Part shown: positions 1 to 9,188 of the stretch, in pieces
How positions within the stretch are numbered: position 1 is the first letter of the stretch
How the letters are laid out: every line of letters begins with the position of its first letter
Origin: Azospirillum rugosum
GTDB taxonomy: Bacteria > Pseudomonadota > Alphaproteobacteria > Azospirillales > Azospirillaceae
Length of the DNA stretch: 64,000 nt
Reading direction: 5' to 3'
Assembly: GCF_017876155.1 (NCBI RefSeq)
Contig: NZ_JAGINP010000035.1
Location: 20,867-84,866 of the forward strand
Position numbers and translations under genes: made by a program
Notes under the pieces: generated by a model
The model's database searches: none
What the model was told of the DNA's origin: nothing
What the model saw: the letters and a program-made list of their open reading frames with translations, nothing else

Positions 1-184
1 TATGAGCCCCGGTATGGAGAGTGATGTCGCGGTCCGTAGCAGAAGGCCGGCGTGGCGGGCGGCTCATGCGAAGGCTCCTCCGGCGGCTGCCGCGCGGCAG
101 TCCCGCCATGTGCGATCAAGGCACGACCAAGCACCGTGTTTGGAAGCAGGGCTTGGAGGCCCTTTGGGCAATCCGCCCACACCG

Positions 185-300
185 CTAAAGCGGATTTCCA
201 TCCGCTTTAGATTCACATGGCCTCATTTGCCGGCCGGGCTTCGGCCGCATGTGCGGCCGGGACTGCGGTCGCAGTCCAAAGCGGATCGCAATCCGCTTTA
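185..300. repeat. Hairpin-bounded interspersed repeat, copy 1
   Basis: The element starts with an 11-bp perfect stem (185-195 with 200-210, loop ttcc). It ends with a 9-bp stem (278-286 with 291-299, loop cgca) built from the same AAAGCGGAT word, so the element is bounded by the same sequence in inverted form. Internal palindromes lie at about 243-258 and 261-276. A longer copy with the same ends and matching internal text lies at 38000-38175. It codes for nothing convincing. Size, ends and dispersal fit a REP/MITE-like non-autonomous element. The rest of 1-362 shows no supportable gene. Confidence 0.75.
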
Positions 301-362
301 AGCCGCTGAAAACAGGCCATCAAGACGGCGCGCGAATCTCTGCCCATCTGGCCTGTGCCCAA

Positions 363-695
363 TCAGGGCGGCAGTGCCTGCCCGCCCCGGGAATCGGCGG
401 CGAAACAGGACGGTGAACCGATCTGGCAGACGACGACATACACCGCCTTCTTGTCGCAGCCGGAAACGCCGACGGTGTATTCCGCGCGCTCCAACCCGCG
501 CCACATGGCCGGCTGGAGCAGGTTGCGCGAGAGGATCGAGCCGGTCGCCTGCTGGCATCCCATTTCGAATTGCGCCCGCCGCAGCGCCGTCTGCGTGGCC
601 ATTGCCTCGTCGTCGTTCAGGACGTCGTTCTGGCTCTGACAACCGGCCGCCGCGATGGCCGCGGCGGCGGTCAGCACCATGCCCAGTCTACCCAT
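363..695 (-). CDS. Small putative lipoprotein
   Basis: This is a 110-residue protein with an N-terminal hydrophobic stretch ending in the lipobox AAGC. It is therefore probably exported and lipidated. The mature part is cysteine-rich (QFEMGCQQ, VSGCDKK, VVVCQIG, SPSCFA), which suggests disulfides in the periplasm. I do not recognise the family. The ATG at 695 is chosen over upstream codons because a GGAGGA Shine-Dalgarno precedes it and it begins the signal peptide directly. It lies 32 bp downstream of the DUF1254 gene on the same strand and is probably cotranscribed with it. Confidence 0.75.
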   Translation of the reverse strand: MGRLGMVLTAAAAIAAAGCQSQNDVLNDDEAMATQTALRRAQFEMGCQQATGSILSRNLLQPAMWRGLERAEYTVGVSGCDKKAVYVVVCQIGSPSCFAADSRGGQALPP

Positions 696-727
696 AGCCT
701 TCCTCCCGTCCGTTCGTTCAGGGCCGC

Positions 728-2164
728 TCAGCTCTCCACCCTCGTGACCGGCGGAATCGTCCAGGTGCCGTCGAGGATCGACGGGTCGTTCTCGTCCGGC
801 CAATAGATCCGCATCATCAGACAGAATTTGCCGGACGGAGCCGGCAGCCAGTTCGACTCCATCTCCGGCCCGGGGGAATCCTTCTGGATGTAGAGAACCA
901 CCGACCCGTCGGCGTTTCGCTTCAAGTTCTGCCGTTCGCTGATCGAATAGCGGTTGATCGGGTTGGCGACGAAGAAGAAGTCGGCGTCGTACATGGTGAG
1001 CGACCAGAACCCCTGCGCCGGGGGCGTCTGTCCAGGAGCAAAGCGGATGACATATTTGTTCGCCCCGTCATAGTCGTTGTCGCTGGCGTCCTTGAGCGAC
1101 GTCGGGTACACGGCGTCCTGAGGAAGGTTGGCGCCAAGGCCGATGGCCGTGACGAGCGCCCTCATCAGGTAGTCGGTGCCGTAAGCCCCCGCCTTTGTTG
1201 TATAGCTCCAGCCGTTGATGCGCTTCATCTCATCGTTGATTTTGAACTGAAGCATGATCCGGTCGTACGCGATGGGCGGAATGCGGCCGACGAAGTCGGC
1301 GTTGAGCTTGCTCGCATCGAAATCCTGGCCCGGCACCAGGCCGATCCTGGCAAACCGTGCAAGTGCGGGCGCGTCCGCAGGGGCGGGCGGGTTGGTCTTC
1401 ATCAACTGCGCGAGAAGCGTGAAGTAGGCGACGGCGTCCAACCGGTTCACCTGGTTGCGCACGGCCGTCTTCATGTCGATGGACGGATCAACCCTGCCCG
1501 GTGGCGGCGTGTACGGCTTCCCGTAAGCGCTCAACGGGAACAGCTTGACCTGGTCCTGCAGGGCGTGCACCTCGGCATAGTCCTCGGGCGTGCCGGTGCA
1601 ATACATGCGGCCCAACAGCCAGACCATGTTGGTGGGCGACTTGTACTCCGCGACGCCGGGCGGCAGCGTGCCCTTCCATTCCGGCCCGGTGATCACGTAG
1701 GTCTGCGCGCCGGTTCCCGTCGCGCGCTTGCCCGGGGACTGGAACACGGTGGTCCACCCGTCCAGGAGCGGCATGAGGAAATAGCGGTCCTTCATGTCGG
1801 GGATGCTGAGCACCCACGGCTCGCTGCCGACGTCGAAGAACGCGACCGTGTAGAGGGTGTCCGCGTTGGGCGCCGTGACGTCGCGGAACGAGGCATTTGG
1901 ATACTGGCGCAGCTTGATCAGCTGGCCCATCGGCGCACGGCTGCCTTCCGGGGCCGCGACGTTGGTCACGACCCGGCGGGTCATTTCCATGGTCACCAGC
2001 GGGTATCCGAAAATATAGGCGTCCGTGGCGAGCCAGAAGTCTTCCAGGCCCTCGATCGGACTCATCAGGGCTTCGCCGAAATGCGCAAGGGCCGCTGGGC
2101 TCAGCGACGTACCGGCCAGCAGGCCCAATCCGCCAACCGTGACGGCACGGCGCGTGATGGTCAT
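728..2164 (-). CDS. DUF1254/DUF1214 domain exported protein
   Basis: A 478-residue protein with a Tat-like N-terminus (TRRAV followed by a hydrophobic stretch and an ALA cleavage region). It then reads as DUF1254 (about residues 40-190, including AYIFGYPLVTMEMTRR and ADTLYTVAFFDV) and ends as DUF1214 (about residues 350-470, including FWSLTMYDADFFFVANPINR). Proteins of this pair of families are common in soil bacteria and their biochemical role is not established. The length is normal for the family. A small lipoprotein gene follows at 32 bp. A separate secreted protein gene lies 143 bp upstream, so it may share a promoter region with that gene. Confidence 0.9.
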   Translation of the reverse strand: MTITRRAVTVGGLGLLAGTSLSPAALAHFGEALMSPIEGLEDFWLATDAYIFGYPLVTMEMTRRVVTNVAAPEGSRAPMGQLIKLRQYPNASFRDVTAPNADTLYTVAFFDVGSEPWVLSIPDMKDRYFLMPLLDGWTTVFQSPGKRATGTGAQTYVITGPEWKGTLPPGVAEYKSPTNMVWLLGRMYCTGTPEDYAEVHALQDQVKLFPLSAYGKPYTPPPGRVDPSIDMKTAVRNQVNRLDAVAYFTLLAQLMKTNPPAPADAPALARFARIGLVPGQDFDASKLNADFVGRIPPIAYDRIMLQFKINDEMKRINGWSYTTKAGAYGTDYLMRALVTAIGLGANLPQDAVYPTSLKDASDNDYDGANKYVIRFAPGQTPPAQGFWSLTMYDADFFFVANPINRYSISERQNLKRNADGSVVLYIQKDSPGPEMESNWLPAPSGKFCLMMRIYWPDENDPSILDGTWTIPPVTRVES

Positions 2165-2307
2165 GGCTCTGTCTCCTGGGGGACGCGGTGGGGGGCTGCG
2201 TTGGAGGCCGTGTAAGCGCCTGCGCGCTGAAGGTCATGCCCGGCGCGCCTTCTCCAGGCGGGGGTGACGCGCTGATGTCTGGGTAAAAGGCGCGCCGGAC
2301 GAACGGC

Positions 2308-2940
2308 CTAACCAAACAGGCCCTTCTTCGCGGGCTGGACGGACACGGCGAGCGCTTCGCTGATCACCGCGGTGATCGTGTCGCCGACCTTCAGCATGGG
2401 CAGCTTCGCCTGCCGCTCGGGATTGGTCACCTTGATGGTGAAGACTTGGCCACCCTCCGGATTGACGAGATCCACGCTGTGCGCGCTGAGGTCGATTCCG
2501 ACCACCAGCCCGCTGACGCGCGTCACCTTCATGCCGATGCCGCCCGGCGCATCGATCGGCCGCGCCAGCGCCTGCTGGATCTCGTCTTCGGGAGCCGTGG
2601 CCCCGGGCTGGGACACCACGAAAGCCACGGAGCGGTAATATTGCGCGTCGACGATATCCCCGACCTTCAGCATCTCCAGGCGAATGTTCGGCCCGGCGGT
2701 CACCGTGACGGGCGCGCCCGACCGGCCGGTGAGCGTCACCTTCCGGGTGGCGGGGTCGAGCGCGGTGATTTTGGCATGGATCGTGACCGCCTCGCTTTCC
2801 GGCACGGCGTTGGTCAGGACGGGCCTGCCTTGCGCCGCCGCCTGCGGCACAACCGCCGGCAACAGGAGCGCGCCACCGATCAGCGCCGCCACAGCGGTGG
2901 CCTTCGGGGAGACAGCCGGGAAGACGGCGCGACGGGTCAT
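2308..2940 (-). CDS. Secreted protein with two similar beta-rich halves
   Basis: A 210-residue protein with a cleavable signal peptide (hydrophobic run ending PQAAAQG). Two halves resemble each other: each has a strand-rich segment followed by the same phrase MLKVGD (LEMLKVGDIVDAQY near residue 80 and LPMLKVGDTITAVI near residue 185). This suggests an internal duplication of a small beta-barrel or OB-like unit. I do not recognise a named family. The ATG at 2940 is preferred because GGAGGAAATC precedes it and it opens the signal peptide; an upstream ATG at 2985 lacks these signs. Confidence 0.75.
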   Translation of the reverse strand: MTRRAVFPAVSPKATAVAALIGGALLLPAVVPQAAAQGRPVLTNAVPESEAVTIHAKITALDPATRKVTLTGRSGAPVTVTAGPNIRLEMLKVGDIVDAQYYRSVAFVVSQPGATAPEDEIQQALARPIDAPGGIGMKVTRVSGLVVGIDLSAHSVDLVNPEGGQVFTIKVTNPERQAKLPMLKVGDTITAVISEALAVSVQPAKKGLFG

Positions 2941-4071
2941 GATTTCCTCCTGTTTTGTCCTGGGGTAACGCCGTTGCACGGACAAGGACGCAGGATGGCG
3001 TCTCCGCGCGGCGGCTGTCGGACCACGGACGACACTTGCCGCCCGACACGCTTGCGGAAAGCGACTGTGAGAGAAGCGGCGTCCGCGGACGGCTTCCGTT
3101 TAGTCCGGACGGGCCATGCTGGGAAGGACTCTACGGTAACATCCCGCTCCCCGACGCTCACGATCCGCTGCGGGGCAAGCGCTCCAATTGTCGATTTTCA
3201 AAAGTGATTCTGCATCGTAAAATCTTTGAGCTCACCTAAAAAGCATAACATAAACGCTTTTTACGTGTTTCTTTATTGCGCAAACAGGCCCGGGAGCGCC
3301 ATTCTGTATTCATGAAATGATAGATGGCCCGGTTTCAACCTACGAAAGGCCGTATTAAATCAACCATATCCTGAGTCTGTATTCGGAAATCTATGGATGC
3401 CGTTGCAGGATACGGTAACAACACCCGAACACGTGCCACGGTGCGGCAATCGACGGAGCGTGAAGCGTGCCAACGAGGCGACGAGCGGGGCTAAGACAGC
3501 GACCAGGTTACCGTACCAACCTTAACCGAAACCTGACTCTACGGTAGAACACGGAGCAAACCCAGGATTTGCAAGCGCAGCCGATACAATATGACACACA
3601 GCTTGGCAGTTCGATAGACACGGCACGGCAAAGCGACACCACCCCAAGAGGCCCTTCGGTCGATTGCAGCCCGCATCCTTTCTAGACCGCATTTCCACAG
3701 AGCATGATCACGAAGAGGGCAGATCCTTCGGCACGCGTTCCAAATCCCTCCCAAGAAAGATCGTTATCCGTACGTTCAAGTAATCTTTCCTTGGCAAACA
3801 GGCGTGGGCCTGACGCACCGTGTGCGCGTGAACGGCGTCTGGATGGACGCGACCACCGGGTCGACAACGCGGACTGCTCGCCCCGGCAGATGTACGCGAG
3901 GGACGGCGCCCACATGCCCGAACCGTCGGGTTGATGGGCGCTTTTGCGGCGACGGACGGTGGAGCGTAAGGCGGCCCGGCCAGCTGAGACGCACGTTGGC
4001 CGACAAAAGACTTTCGGGGCATGCCCCTGGGCATCGGCAGCCCCGCATGACGACCCGGAAAGGAGACGACA
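2941..4071. other. Long intergenic region, no supportable gene
   Basis: About 1.1 kb between a minus-strand secreted protein and a plus-strand lipoprotein. The stretch from about 3180 to 3700 is clearly richer in A and T than its surroundings. It contains an inverted repeat (AAAAAGC at 3238-3244 and GCTTTTT at 3256-3262) that could be a weak terminator or protein site. Open frames here have no recognisable product, no good ribosome site and no family resemblance. It probably holds divergent promoters. Confidence 0.5.
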
Positions 4072-4356
4072 ATGCGACGATCCACGATCGCCGGAGCCTT
4101 GATGCTGGCGTTGGGAGGCTTGGCGGGGTGCTCGGACACGAACTCCTGGTTTGGCTCCAGCCCGGAGGCAACGACCGGAGAAGCCGGCACGGTCCCGTCT
4201 GGTACGAGCGGCACGTCAACGGAGGACACCGGCGCCAACGCGTCCGGAGCGAGCACGGCCCAACCGACCACCGGACCGACCGAGACACCGAGGGCGCGGA
4301 GCGGAGCGGGGGACGACGGAGTGCGCGTCTTTCCGGGCACGATAACGACACCATGA
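4072..4356 (+). CDS. Small Ser/Thr/Gly-rich lipoprotein
   Basis: A 94-residue protein with a classic lipoprotein signal (hydrophobic core, lipobox LAGC at residues 17-20). The mature part is low-complexity and rich in Thr, Gly, Ser and Ala, so it is probably a flexible surface or periplasmic tail without a compact domain. AAAGGAGACGAC precedes the ATG at 4072. It sits 92 bp upstream of an OmpA-family lipoprotein on the same strand and may be expressed with it. Function unknown. Confidence 0.65.
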   Translation: MRRSTIAGALMLALGGLAGCSDTNSWFGSSPEATTGEAGTVPSGTSGTSTEDTGANASGASTAQPTTGPTETPRARSGAGDDGVRVFPGTITTP

Positions 4357-4448
4357 GTTCGGCGCGGCCCAATCATGCTGGGCCCAACCATGCTGGGCGG
4401 CAGACCGCGTTTCTCCCCTGACGAAACCACGAAAGAAAGGCCTGCAAG

Positions 4449-5006
4449 ATGCTGAAGATCTCGCCGCGTCCCCGGTTGATTGCCGGATTGGTGCTGTCGC
4501 CCCTGGTGCTGGGCGGATGCGTGTCCCAAAGCGCCTACGACCAGCTGCAAGCCGAGAACCGACAACTGCAATCGCAGAACCAGCAACTCCGACAGCAGGT
4601 TGCCGCTCGTCAGGAACAGGTCTCCCGGCTGCAGGGGGCCATCGCCTACACGGTGAACACCGACCTGCTCTTCAATCCCGGCAGTTGGCAGATGACCAAG
4701 AGGGGCGAGAACATCATTGCCGACTTTGCCAAGAAGCTGGCGGCGGAGCAGCAGAGCAAGCTGGTGGTGAACGGCTACACCGACGACAAGCCGATCGGTC
4801 CCGAACTCAAGCGCCAGGGGATTGCCAGCAACCAGGAACTGTCGCAAAAGCGCGCCGAAGAGGTGATGCGATACATGATCTCGCAGGGCGTGAATCCGGA
4901 TATGATTCAGGCGCGGGGATACGGCGACGCCAACCCGATCGCGCCGAACGACACGCCGCAAGGTCGGGCGAAGAACCGCCGTGTGGAGGTGACCACCGCC
5001 AGTTGA
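4449..5006 (+). CDS. OmpA-family peptidoglycan-associated lipoprotein
   Basis: A 185-residue protein that probably tethers the outer membrane to peptidoglycan. It has a lipobox (LGGC, about residues 21-24), then a Gln-rich coiled coil (about 28-62, repeated QLQ/QNQQLRQQ patterns). The OmpA-like domain (about 70-183) shows the conserved VNGYTDD, LSQKRAEEVMRYM, ARGYGDANPIA and GRAKNRRVEV blocks. The NxxLSQxRA...N-R-R-V-E arrangement is the usual peptidoglycan-binding signature. AAAGAAAGG precedes the ATG. It resembles Pal/YiaD-type proteins, but the coiled coil makes a strict Pal call unsafe. Confidence 0.9.
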   Translation: MLKISPRPRLIAGLVLSPLVLGGCVSQSAYDQLQAENRQLQSQNQQLRQQVAARQEQVSRLQGAIAYTVNTDLLFNPGSWQMTKRGENIIADFAKKLAAEQQSKLVVNGYTDDKPIGPELKRQGIASNQELSQKRAEEVMRYMISQGVNPDMIQARGYGDANPIAPNDTPQGRAKNRRVEVTTAS

Positions 5007-5112
5007 CCCATGGTCCGCCGAACTCGAAGCGCAGCCGGCCGGACAGCGGGCCGCCGCGACGGCAACGGTGGCCTTGTGGTGATTGAATCGCCCCGGGATT
5101 TCCGCCGGTCAT

Positions 5113-6138
5113 TTAGCCTGAGTCCTGCCTTGGCCGCGTGACGTCCGATGGCCGGTCACGGAGCGCTTCGGTTCCGGAAGCGAGTTCGATCAGTTCCGTG
5201 GTGATCTGTTCCTGCCGCAGGCGGCGGATCTCGCCGGACAGCTCCTCCAGCTCGGCGATCTCGCCGGCCAGCGTCGGCTGGTAGCCGACGCGCGACGGCA
5301 GCCGGCCGAGCAGGCCGGACACCTCCGCCCCCGCCTGCACGAAGCGGAAGACGTTGTCCATCAGCAGAAGGACGTCGCGGTGGGACTCGTCGCGGAAATG
5401 CTCGGCGATGGTCAGCGCCGTCAGGCCGACCCGCCAGCGCGCGCCGGGGGGCTCGTTCATCTGTCCGAAGACCAGCGCCGTGCGGCCCAGCATGCCGGAG
5501 CGGCTCATCTCCTCCCACAGCTCCTGGCCCTCGCGGGACCGCTCGCCGACGCCGGCGAAGACCGAGATGCCGGTGTAGCGCTCCACCATGCCGCGGATCA
5601 GCTCCATGACCAGCTCCGTCTTGCCGACGCCCGCCCCGCCGAACGTCGCCGCCTTGCCGCCGCGCGCCAGCGGGGCCAGCAGGTCGATCACCTTGATGCC
5701 GGTCTCGAACGGTTCCCGCGTCGGGTTGTGGTCGGAAAGCGAGGGTGGCGCGCGGTGGATCGACCGCCGCGGGACGTCGCCGGGCAACGGCGGTCCGCCG
5801 TCCCGCGTTGACCCCATGACGTCGAGCAGGCGGCCGAGCACGGCGTCGCCCACCGGCGCCGTCAGCGGTTCCCCCAGGCGCCGCGCCGGCGTGCCGCGCG
5901 CGAGCCCGGAGGTGTCCTGCAGCGCAATGGCGCGCACCGTCCGGTCGTCGCGGTGCAGTTGCACCTCCGCGATCAGCCGCTCCGGCCGGTCCCAGGATAT
6001 TTCGACGGCTTCATGGAGCGCCGGCAGAGCCTCCGCGGGAAAGGCGATGTCGAGGACGGAGCCGCGCACCGCCACCACCAAACCCGTTGGCGAACCCGTC
6101 GGGGTGGCGGAACGGCGGGGATTGGCGCTGGGCGTCAT
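5113..6138 (-). pseudogene. N-type F1 ATPase beta subunit fused to gamma C-terminus (deletion scar)
   Basis: A 341-residue frame. Residues about 20-290 read as an F1 ATPase beta subunit of the alternate N-ATPase type: N-terminal barrel, EPFETGIKVIDLLAPL, Walker A GGAGVGKT (about 165-172), Walker B-like LLLMDNVFRF, and GYQPTL near 285. The beta sequence then stops before the catalytic-domain end and the DELSEED region. The last ~40 residues (RRLRQEQITTELIELASGTEAL) read like the C-terminal helix of a gamma subunit. In N-ATPase operons beta is first and gamma last, so an in-frame deletion of everything between would give exactly this. An 11-bp direct repeat (5227-5237 and 5257-5267) sits at the join. 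The product cannot be a working ATP synthase. The stop falls in frame, so a stable protein could still be made. Confidence 0.8.
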
Positions 6139-6159
6139 CGCTGCACCCGGTCCGGCTGG

Positions 6160-7071
6160 TCAGTGCACCAGCAACACCGCACAGTCGACGGGATGCGTCA
6201 GCACGTGGCGCGTGGCGCCGCCCAGCACGATCTCCCGCATCCGGCTGTGCCCGTACCCGCCCATGACCAGCAACCCGGCGTTCAGGTCGCGTGCCGCCTC
6301 GGCCAGGGCCGTGCCGACCGGCCGGCCCTCCCGTCCAACGTGGCGGATGATGGCCTGGACGCCGTGCCAGGCGAGATGGTCGACCAGCCGTTCCGGTTGC
6401 GGCTGCGCCCGTCCGCCCAGCACGCCGACCACGGCGTCCATGGGGCCTTCGTCCGCGACCAGGATGGACACCGTGCGCGCCCGGGTGATGAAACCCATGG
6501 CGCCGGCCACCGCGCGCACCGACGACAGGCTGCCGTTCCAGGCGATGGCGACGCTGTCCAGCCGCTCCATGGCACCACAGGCCAGCAGCACGGGACGGCC
6601 CGACTCAAACAGGGCGCCCTGCACGACCTCCAGGTCCAGGGCCGGGCCCAGCGACTCTCCGCTCGGGCGGGCCAGCACCGTCAGGTCGGCGAACCGCGCC
6701 CGCGCCGCCAGGGTCCGGGCGGTCGGGCCGGTCGCCTCGCGCCAGGACGCCGTGACGCCGATCCCCTCGGTGGGTCCATCCGCCGCAGGCCTGTCCGCCA
6801 CGACGACGGAAGCGCCGGCCACCGCGTCGCCGAACATCCGGCGGGCTGCCGCCGCGGTCGTCCGCGCGTTGCGCTCGGCCTCGTCGACGACCTCCTGAAG
6901 GATTTCGGCGGAGAAGCCCTCGCCGTACAGAGGCAGGTCGTTGCGCGGATCGCGCCGGATGTGCAGGACCTCGACATGCGCGGAGAAGGGGCGTGCCAAC
7001 GCGAAGACCTTCTCCAGCAACACGGCGTCGGTGGGAAGGCCGCCGACCGGAACGAGAATGTGCTTGATCAT
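6160..7071 (-). CDS. Tandem universal stress protein (UspA family)
   Basis: A 303-residue protein with two Usp folds. The N-terminal one starts IKHILVPVGG with VLHIRRDP. The C-terminal one ends with the ATP-binding signature GGYGHSRMREIVLGGATR followed by PVDCAVLLVH. The first half lacks a clean G-2x-G-9x-G-S/T motif and is probably structural. Such proteins respond to stress, low oxygen or stationary phase in the cytoplasm. It ends 21 bp before the ATPase beta/gamma scar on the same strand, so it was probably the first gene of the former ATPase region. Confidence 0.9.
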   Translation of the reverse strand: MIKHILVPVGGLPTDAVLLEKVFALARPFSAHVEVLHIRRDPRNDLPLYGEGFSAEILQEVVDEAERNARTTAAAARRMFGDAVAGASVVVADRPAADGPTEGIGVTASWREATGPTARTLAARARFADLTVLARPSGESLGPALDLEVVQGALFESGRPVLLACGAMERLDSVAIAWNGSLSSVRAVAGAMGFITRARTVSILVADEGPMDAVVGVLGGRAQPQPERLVDHLAWHGVQAIIRHVGREGRPVGTALAEAARDLNAGLLVMGGYGHSRMREIVLGGATRHVLTHPVDCAVLLVH

Positions 7072-7109
7072 GGGAGGCCTCCCGGTTCTTTTCGGCGAAT
7101 ATGGGCAAA

Positions 7110-7448
7110 GACCGGAAGATCCTGCGTCACCGCTGCGGTGATGCCTTATCCCAGGTTAAGGGCCTCCCTTTCGCAGACGACGTTGACGGTGATGTTGCGT
7201 CTGGCGTTCGGTCGGCCATGGCGGACGGGGCCTACGACGGCGAGCCCGTCTATCGTGCCATTGCCGAGCGTGCACCGGCCGCCGAGGTGATCATCCCACC
7301 GCGTGCGACCGCGGTGGTGAGCGGCGCCGCCGAGACTGCCCCCAGCCAACGCGACCGCCATATCCAGGTGATCGCGGAGCGTGGTCGGCGGTGCTGGCAG
7401 CGAGCCGTCCAATACGGCAGGAGATCGACTTCCCGGAGGGTCGCCTGA
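7110..7448 (+). pseudogene. IS5-family transposase fragment
   Basis: The plus-strand frame carries the middle of an IS5-type DDE transposase: MADGAYDGEPVYRAIAERAP, VIIPPRATAV, AETAPSQRDRHIQ and WQRAVQYGRRS. The catalytic ADGAYD aspartate is visible. The N-terminus and the last catalytic Glu region are missing, and the frame runs into unrelated text after about 7430. I could not find terminal inverted repeats. It is a dead IS remnant between the stress-protein gene and the binding-protein gene, marking a rearrangement point next to the ATPase deletion. Confidence 0.75.
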
Positions 7449-7601
7449 TCTCCATCGCCTCCGGGCGAAATCCGTCCTCAGGCCGAGTTCTGAACCAAAG
7501 TCGTGTCAGCGATCTCCCCGGTCCATACACGAGTGGAGCGGGCGGAAGACGCCGGGTGCGGGGCGCGGCCCGAACCGCGCTCCACACCCGACGCGGACGC
7601 G

Positions 7602-9188
7602 TCAGGCCAGCCAGCAGCGTTCGGCGATTCGGCAGCCCGCCAACTCCATGTTGGGGGCTGTCAGTTCGCCTTTCACGGTGTCACGCACGCCATCCAGGAA
7701 GTTGTTGAACATCGGCACCAGGGCGCCGCCGTCGTCCTGCATGATGGCCTGCATCTCGGCGTACATGCCGGCGCGCTTGGCCTCGTCCAGCTCCGTCCGG
7801 GCGGCCAGCAGCAGGGCGTCGAAGCTGTCGTTGCGCCAGTGGGTGTCGTTCCAGGCGGCCTTCGAGTAATAGGCCGTGGTGAAGATCTGGTCGGGCACCG
7901 CGCGGCCGGTCCAGTAAGAGATCATGAACTCCTTGGACCGCCAGACATTCTCCCAATAGCCGTCCTGCGGCTCGCGCACGACGTTGATGTCGATGCCGGC
8001 CTCCGCCGCCTGCATCTTCAGCAGCACCGCCATGTCGATGGCGCTGGAGAAGGCCGCGGTGGAGGTGCGCAGGTCGATGGAGCCGCTGTGCCCGGACTTC
8101 TTGAAGTGGAACTTCGCCTTGTCCAGGTCCTGCGTGCGCTGCGGCAGCTTGGCGTCGAAGAAGGGCATGCTCTTGGCGATGGGGTGGTCGTTGCCGACCG
8201 TGCCGTAGCCGCGCAGCAGGCGGTCCAGCATCTGCTCGCGGTTGATGGCGTATTTCAGCGCCAGCCGCAGGTCCTTGTTGTCGAACGGCGCGCGGTCGGC
8301 GCGCATGTTGATGACGTAGTAGGCCGTGCCGGCGGAGTTGATGATGCGCAGCCCCGGCACCCGGCCGAGCAGCGCGACCGTCTTCGGGTCCAGGCGATTG
8401 ATGCCGTGCACCTCGCCGGACTGGAGCGCGCTGAGCCGTGCCGCGTCGTCGTTGACCACGACGAACTCCACCTCGTCGACGTGGGCGCGGCCCTCCTTCC
8501 AGTAGTTCGGGTTGCGCTTGGCGACGAAGCGGACGCCCGGCTCGTAGCTTTGCAGGACGTAGCCGCCCGTGCCGACGCCGTCCACCGTCTCGATCCCGTT
8601 CGGGACGATGGCGAGGTGGTAGTCGGACAGAATATAGTGCAGGTCGGCATTGCCGGTGGCGTGCTGGACCCGGATCTGGTGTTTGTCCGTCGCTTCGATG
8701 GATTCGATTTCCTTGAGGATGCCGGCGGCGCCTGACTTGGTGCCGGCGCCCATATGTCGCTTCAGGGAGAAGACCACATCCTCCGCGGTCATCTCCTTCC
8801 CGTTGTGGAAGGTGACGCCCTTGCGGATGTTGAAGACCCAGGACTTGGCGCCGGGCCCGATGTCCCAGCTCTCCGCGATCTCCGGAACCGCCTTGCCGTC
8901 CGGGCCGATCTCGACCAGGGTGTTGTAGAGCGTATAGTTGACGGTCCGTTCGACCGGCGACCCGTAGGCGCCGCGCGCCTGATCGAGCCCGTTCGTGGTC
9001 TGGCCGCCGGCCAAGCCGAGCTTAAGCCGGCCGCCCTTCTTCGGCACCTCCGCCGCTTGGGCCGACAGGCCGGGCAACAGGGCCGATGCGCCGATCCCCA
9101 GGCCCATGGCCGCGCCGCTTTTCAAAAGCTCGCGGCGGCCAATACCGCCCGGCTGGTCCGGGCTCAATCCAAAGCCACTGGTCTTCAT
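7602..9188 (-). CDS. ABC transporter substrate-binding protein, family 5 (peptide/opine/nickel type)
   Basis: A 528-residue periplasmic binding protein of the DppA/OppA type. It has a Tat signal (GRRELLKSGAAMG, ending SAQAAE). It then shows the family-5 landmarks: LYNTLVEIGPDGK, AESWDIGPGAKSWVFNIRKGVTFHNG, TAEDVVFSLKRH and DLRLALKYAINREQ. The ATG at 9188 is preceded by GGAGGAGAGACG. No permease or ATPase of this importer class is present nearby, so it is an orphan binding protein or the rest of its operon was lost downstream, where an IS fragment lies. Its ligand could relate to the divergent LysR-led hydrolase cluster. Confidence 0.92.
   Translation of the reverse strand: MKTSGFGLSPDQPGGIGRRELLKSGAAMGLGIGASALLPGLSAQAAEVPKKGGRLKLGLAGGQTTNGLDQARGAYGSPVERTVNYTLYNTLVEIGPDGKAVPEIAESWDIGPGAKSWVFNIRKGVTFHNGKEMTAEDVVFSLKRHMGAGTKSGAAGILKEIESIEATDKHQIRVQHATGNADLHYILSDYHLAIVPNGIETVDGVGTGGYVLQSYEPGVRFVAKRNPNYWKEGRAHVDEVEFVVVNDDAARLSALQSGEVHGINRLDPKTVALLGRVPGLRIINSAGTAYYVINMRADRAPFDNKDLRLALKYAINREQMLDRLLRGYGTVGNDHPIAKSMPFFDAKLPQRTQDLDKAKFHFKKSGHSGSIDLRTSTAAFSSAIDMAVLLKMQAAEAGIDINVVREPQDGYWENVWRSKEFMISYWTGRAVPDQIFTTAYYSKAAWNDTHWRNDSFDALLLAARTELDEAKRAGMYAEMQAIMQDDGGALVPMFNNFLDGVRDTVKGELTAPNMELAGCRIAERCWLA

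Noticed and set aside
3708..4961. A 417-codon minus-strand frame over the lipoprotein and OmpA genes
   Set aside because: The OmpA motifs, lipoboxes and ribosome sites are on the plus strand; this is an antisense shadow.
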